A stretch of 64,000 nt of DNA. Origin: Streptomyces cynarae. Lineage in GTDB: Bacteria; Actinomycetota; Actinomycetes; Streptomycetales; Streptomycetaceae. The position numbers and the translations under genes are program-made. This document shows positions 62,433-64,000 of the stretch, piece by piece (the first letter of the stretch is position 1; each line of letters starts with the position of its first letter). Location: NCBI RefSeq assembly GCF_025642135.1, contig NZ_CP106793.1:4778001-4842000 (forward strand). The letters are read 5' to 3'. The notes under the pieces were generated by a model, which ran no database searches, was not told the origin of the DNA, and worked only from the letters and a program-made list of their open reading frames with translations.

Positions 62433-63899
62433 TCAGGCGTATGCCTCGCGCTCCTCGGGCCGATCGGGCTGGTTGGCCGCGAGGCGGTCACCGATGTCCC
62501 GTAGCCCCGCGAGGTCGTGGACGTCGCCGGGCAGTGCGGCCACTTCGGCCACGGCCACCTCGGGGTGGAGCGCGGTGAAGCGGTCACGCGTGCGCTGCTC
62601 GCGGGAGAGCAGTTGCATACGCTCGGCATGCAGTCGCAACAGACCCACGGTGAGGTGCTCGACGCTCCGGTCCTGGTCCGTGGCGGTGGGGGAGTCCGCG
62701 CCGGGGCCAGACGCTCCGGATGAGGGGGATTCTGAACTGCCGTACGTGTCGGGAGCGTTACGAAGTCCAGCTTTCCCGTCCCGCTGATCCACAATGCGGG
62801 ACTCGTCAAGATTTTCCGCGGCGGCGAGCGCCCGCTCGGCCGACAACTGGGCGGCGTCGCTGCCGTGGACCCGGTTGAGCACCAGGCCGGCCAGCGGCAT
62901 GTCCTCGGCGGCCAGGCGCTCCACGAAGTACGCGGCCTCCCGCAGTGCGTCCCGCTCCGGGGCCGCCACCACCAGGAACGCCGTACCGGGCGCCTGTAGC
63001 AGCTTGTACGTGGCGTCCGCGCGTGTGCGGAACCCGCCGAACATGGTGTCCATCGCCGCCACGAACGTCTGGACGTCCTTCAGGAGCTGACCGCCGAGCA
63101 GCTTCCCCAGGGCGCCGGTCATCATCGACATCCCGACGTTCAGGAACTTCATCCCCGCGCGGCCGCCCATCTTCGCCGGGGCCATCAGCACCCGGATCAG
63201 CCGGCCGTCGAGGAAGGACCCGAGGCGCTTGGGGGCGTCCAGGAAGTCCAGCGCCGAGCGCGAGGGCGGGGTGTCGACGATGATGAGGTCCCACTCGTCC
63301 CGCGCCCGTAGCTGCCCCAGCTTCTCCATCGCCATGTACTCCTGCGTGCCCGCGAAGCCCGCCGAGAGCGACTGGTAGAAGGGGTTGCCCAGGATGGCGG
63401 CCGCCCGCTCGGGGTCCGCGTGCGCCTCGACGATCTCGTCGAAGGTGCGCTTCATGTCGAGCATCATGGCGTGCAGTTCGCCGTGCGCGGCGTCGTCGAT
63501 GCCCTTCACCCGCCGCGGGGTGTTGTCGAGCGCGTCGATGCCCATCGACTGGGCGAGCCGGCGGGCCGGGTCGATGGTGAGCACCACCACCTTGCGGCCG
63601 CGCTCGGCGGCGCGCAGCCCAAGGGCCGCCGCCGTGGTCGTCTTGCCGACGCCGCCGGAGCCGCAGCAGACGACGATGCGGGTCTGCGGATCGTCGAGGA
63701 GCGGGTCGATCTCCAGGACGGGCACCGGGTTCAACGCGCGCGTGGAGCCCGTGTCGTGGGCGTACGGTGCATCGTGGGCCGGATCGGCCGCCCCGGCGTG
63801 CCGGTGGGCCGTGTCGTCGTGGGTGTCGTCGTGCGTGGATGCCGTGTCGGCCTGTGCGGGGGCCTGGTCGTCGTGCGTGGGGGCCGGGTCCGAGCTCAT
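62433..63899 (-). CDS. ArsA/GET3-like ATPase, second of a pair
   Basis: 488 residues. Begins with a His/Asp/Ala-rich disordered stretch of about 55 residues, then ArsA motifs: P-loop CCGSGGVGKTTTAAALGL, VVLTIDPARRLAQSMG, IIVDTPPSRSALDFLDAP and LVLNRVHGSD. A second disordered insert (DTYGSSESPSSGASGPGADS) lies before the end. Such pairs are kept next to wblA in Streptomyces; by homology a chaperone-type or anion-pump ATPase, real role unknown. Start overlaps the upstream gene as ATGA. Confidence 0.9.
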   Translation of the reverse strand: MSSDPAPTHDDQAPAQADTASTHDDTHDDTAHRHAGAADPAHDAPYAHDTGSTRALNPVPVLEIDPLLDDPQTRIVVCCGSGGVGKTTTAAALGLRAAERGRKVVVLTIDPARRLAQSMGIDALDNTPRRVKGIDDAAHGELHAMMLDMKRTFDEIVEAHADPERAAAILGNPFYQSLSAGFAGTQEYMAMEKLGQLRARDEWDLIIVDTPPSRSALDFLDAPKRLGSFLDGRLIRVLMAPAKMGGRAGMKFLNVGMSMMTGALGKLLGGQLLKDVQTFVAAMDTMFGGFRTRADATYKLLQAPGTAFLVVAAPERDALREAAYFVERLAAEDMPLAGLVLNRVHGSDAAQLSAERALAAAENLDESRIVDQRDGKAGLRNAPDTYGSSESPSSGASGPGADSPTATDQDRSVEHLTVGLLRLHAERMQLLSREQRTRDRFTALHPEVAVAEVAALPGDVHDLAGLRDIGDRLAANQPDRPEEREAYA

Positions 63900-64000
63900 G
63901 AGATCCCTTGCTGACGCAGTTCCGTGGCCAGTTCGTACAGGCCCGCCAGGTCCATTCCCTCGGCGAGCATCGGCAGTTCGTGCAGGGGCAGGCCCAGCCG
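63896..64000 (-). CDS. ArsA-like ATPase, first of the pair, only C-terminus in window
   Basis: Only the last 34 codons are inside: LGLPLHELPMLAEGMDLAG, ending LATELRQQGIS. That tail resembles the end of the wblA-linked ArsA-like ATPase. TGA at 63896-63898 overlaps the next ATG, so the two ATPases are translationally coupled. Confidence 0.75.
   Translation of the reverse strand, partial: RLGLPLHELPMLAEGMDLAGLYELATELRQQGIS

Noticed and set aside
62086..62787. Plus-strand frames after wblA
   Set aside because: Arg/Ser/Pro-rich without start signals; they overlap the real ATPase gene on the other strand.
12890..64000. Secondary-metabolite gene cluster around the P450 or SDR genes
   Set aside because: No PKS, NRPS, terpene or RiPP core genes occur; these are isolated enzymes among housekeeping genes.

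Overview
The window is high-GC actinobacterial chromosome, almost certainly Streptomyces. Codon third positions are GC-rich; GTG and TTG starts are common; genes overlap by ATGA/GTGA; and it carries hallmark families: a WhiB-like protein nearly identical to WblA, XRE/DUF397 pairs, several ECF sigma factors with anti-sigma partners, and a TTGTCCACA-type DnaA box. From memory the gene order resembles the S. coelicolor segment running (reversed) from about SCO3641 to SCO3577 (CYP107U1, purA, ybaB-recR, ask-asd, wblA, ArsA-like ATPases); this was not checked by search.

Layout. 0-8.6 kb: two alpha/beta hydrolases, a membrane acyltransferase, two tandem paralogous histidine kinase/response regulator pairs and a cytochrome P450. 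8.6-13.7 kb: diacylglycerol-kinase-like gene, purA, a Tat-exported 5'-nucleotidase-like enzyme. 12.9-14.6 kb: an ECF41-type sigma factor divergent from its NAD(P)-binding partner gene. 14.6-20.7 kb: TetR regulator, a cluster of three small exported proteins, XRE/DUF397 pair, a gene cut by an in-frame stop, a winged-helix-like protein, and a toxin-antitoxin-like pair. 20.9-28.8 kb: GntR and aminotransferase, membrane Ser/Thr kinase, SLATT-type membrane protein, EbfC-RecR-DUF5063, TauE-like permease. 29-31.5 kb: aspartate-pathway operon ask-asd. 31.9-45.7 kb: two sigma/anti-sigma operons, SURF1, S9 peptidase, a TrkA-like NAD-binding membrane protein, a glycerol-facilitator-like channel, a GAF/PP2C phosphatase, a DMT transporter. 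45.9-56.5 kb is the most accessory part: secreted beta-propeller protein, a five-gene cupredoxin/CopCD operon, small secreted proteins, a sialidase-like protein, and a dead tyrosine integrase beside tRNA-Pro. 56.5-64 kb: Pr6Pr-like membrane protein, metallophosphoesterase, YqeY, class A penicillin-binding protein, wblA and two ArsA-like ATPases.

The best candidate for an undescribed system is the copper-type operon at 47.7-52.2 kb: two different exported cupredoxins, a CopC-CopD fusion and two unrecognised proteins in one tight transcription unit; one cupredoxin ends in two 41-residue repeats that I do not recognise.

Caution on data quality: six genes are broken by what looks like one missing or extra base, several in G or C runs, while both halves still read as conserved protein. 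That pattern suggests sequencing error more than gene decay. The integrase remnant is different: it changes frame repeatedly and has lost catalytic residues.
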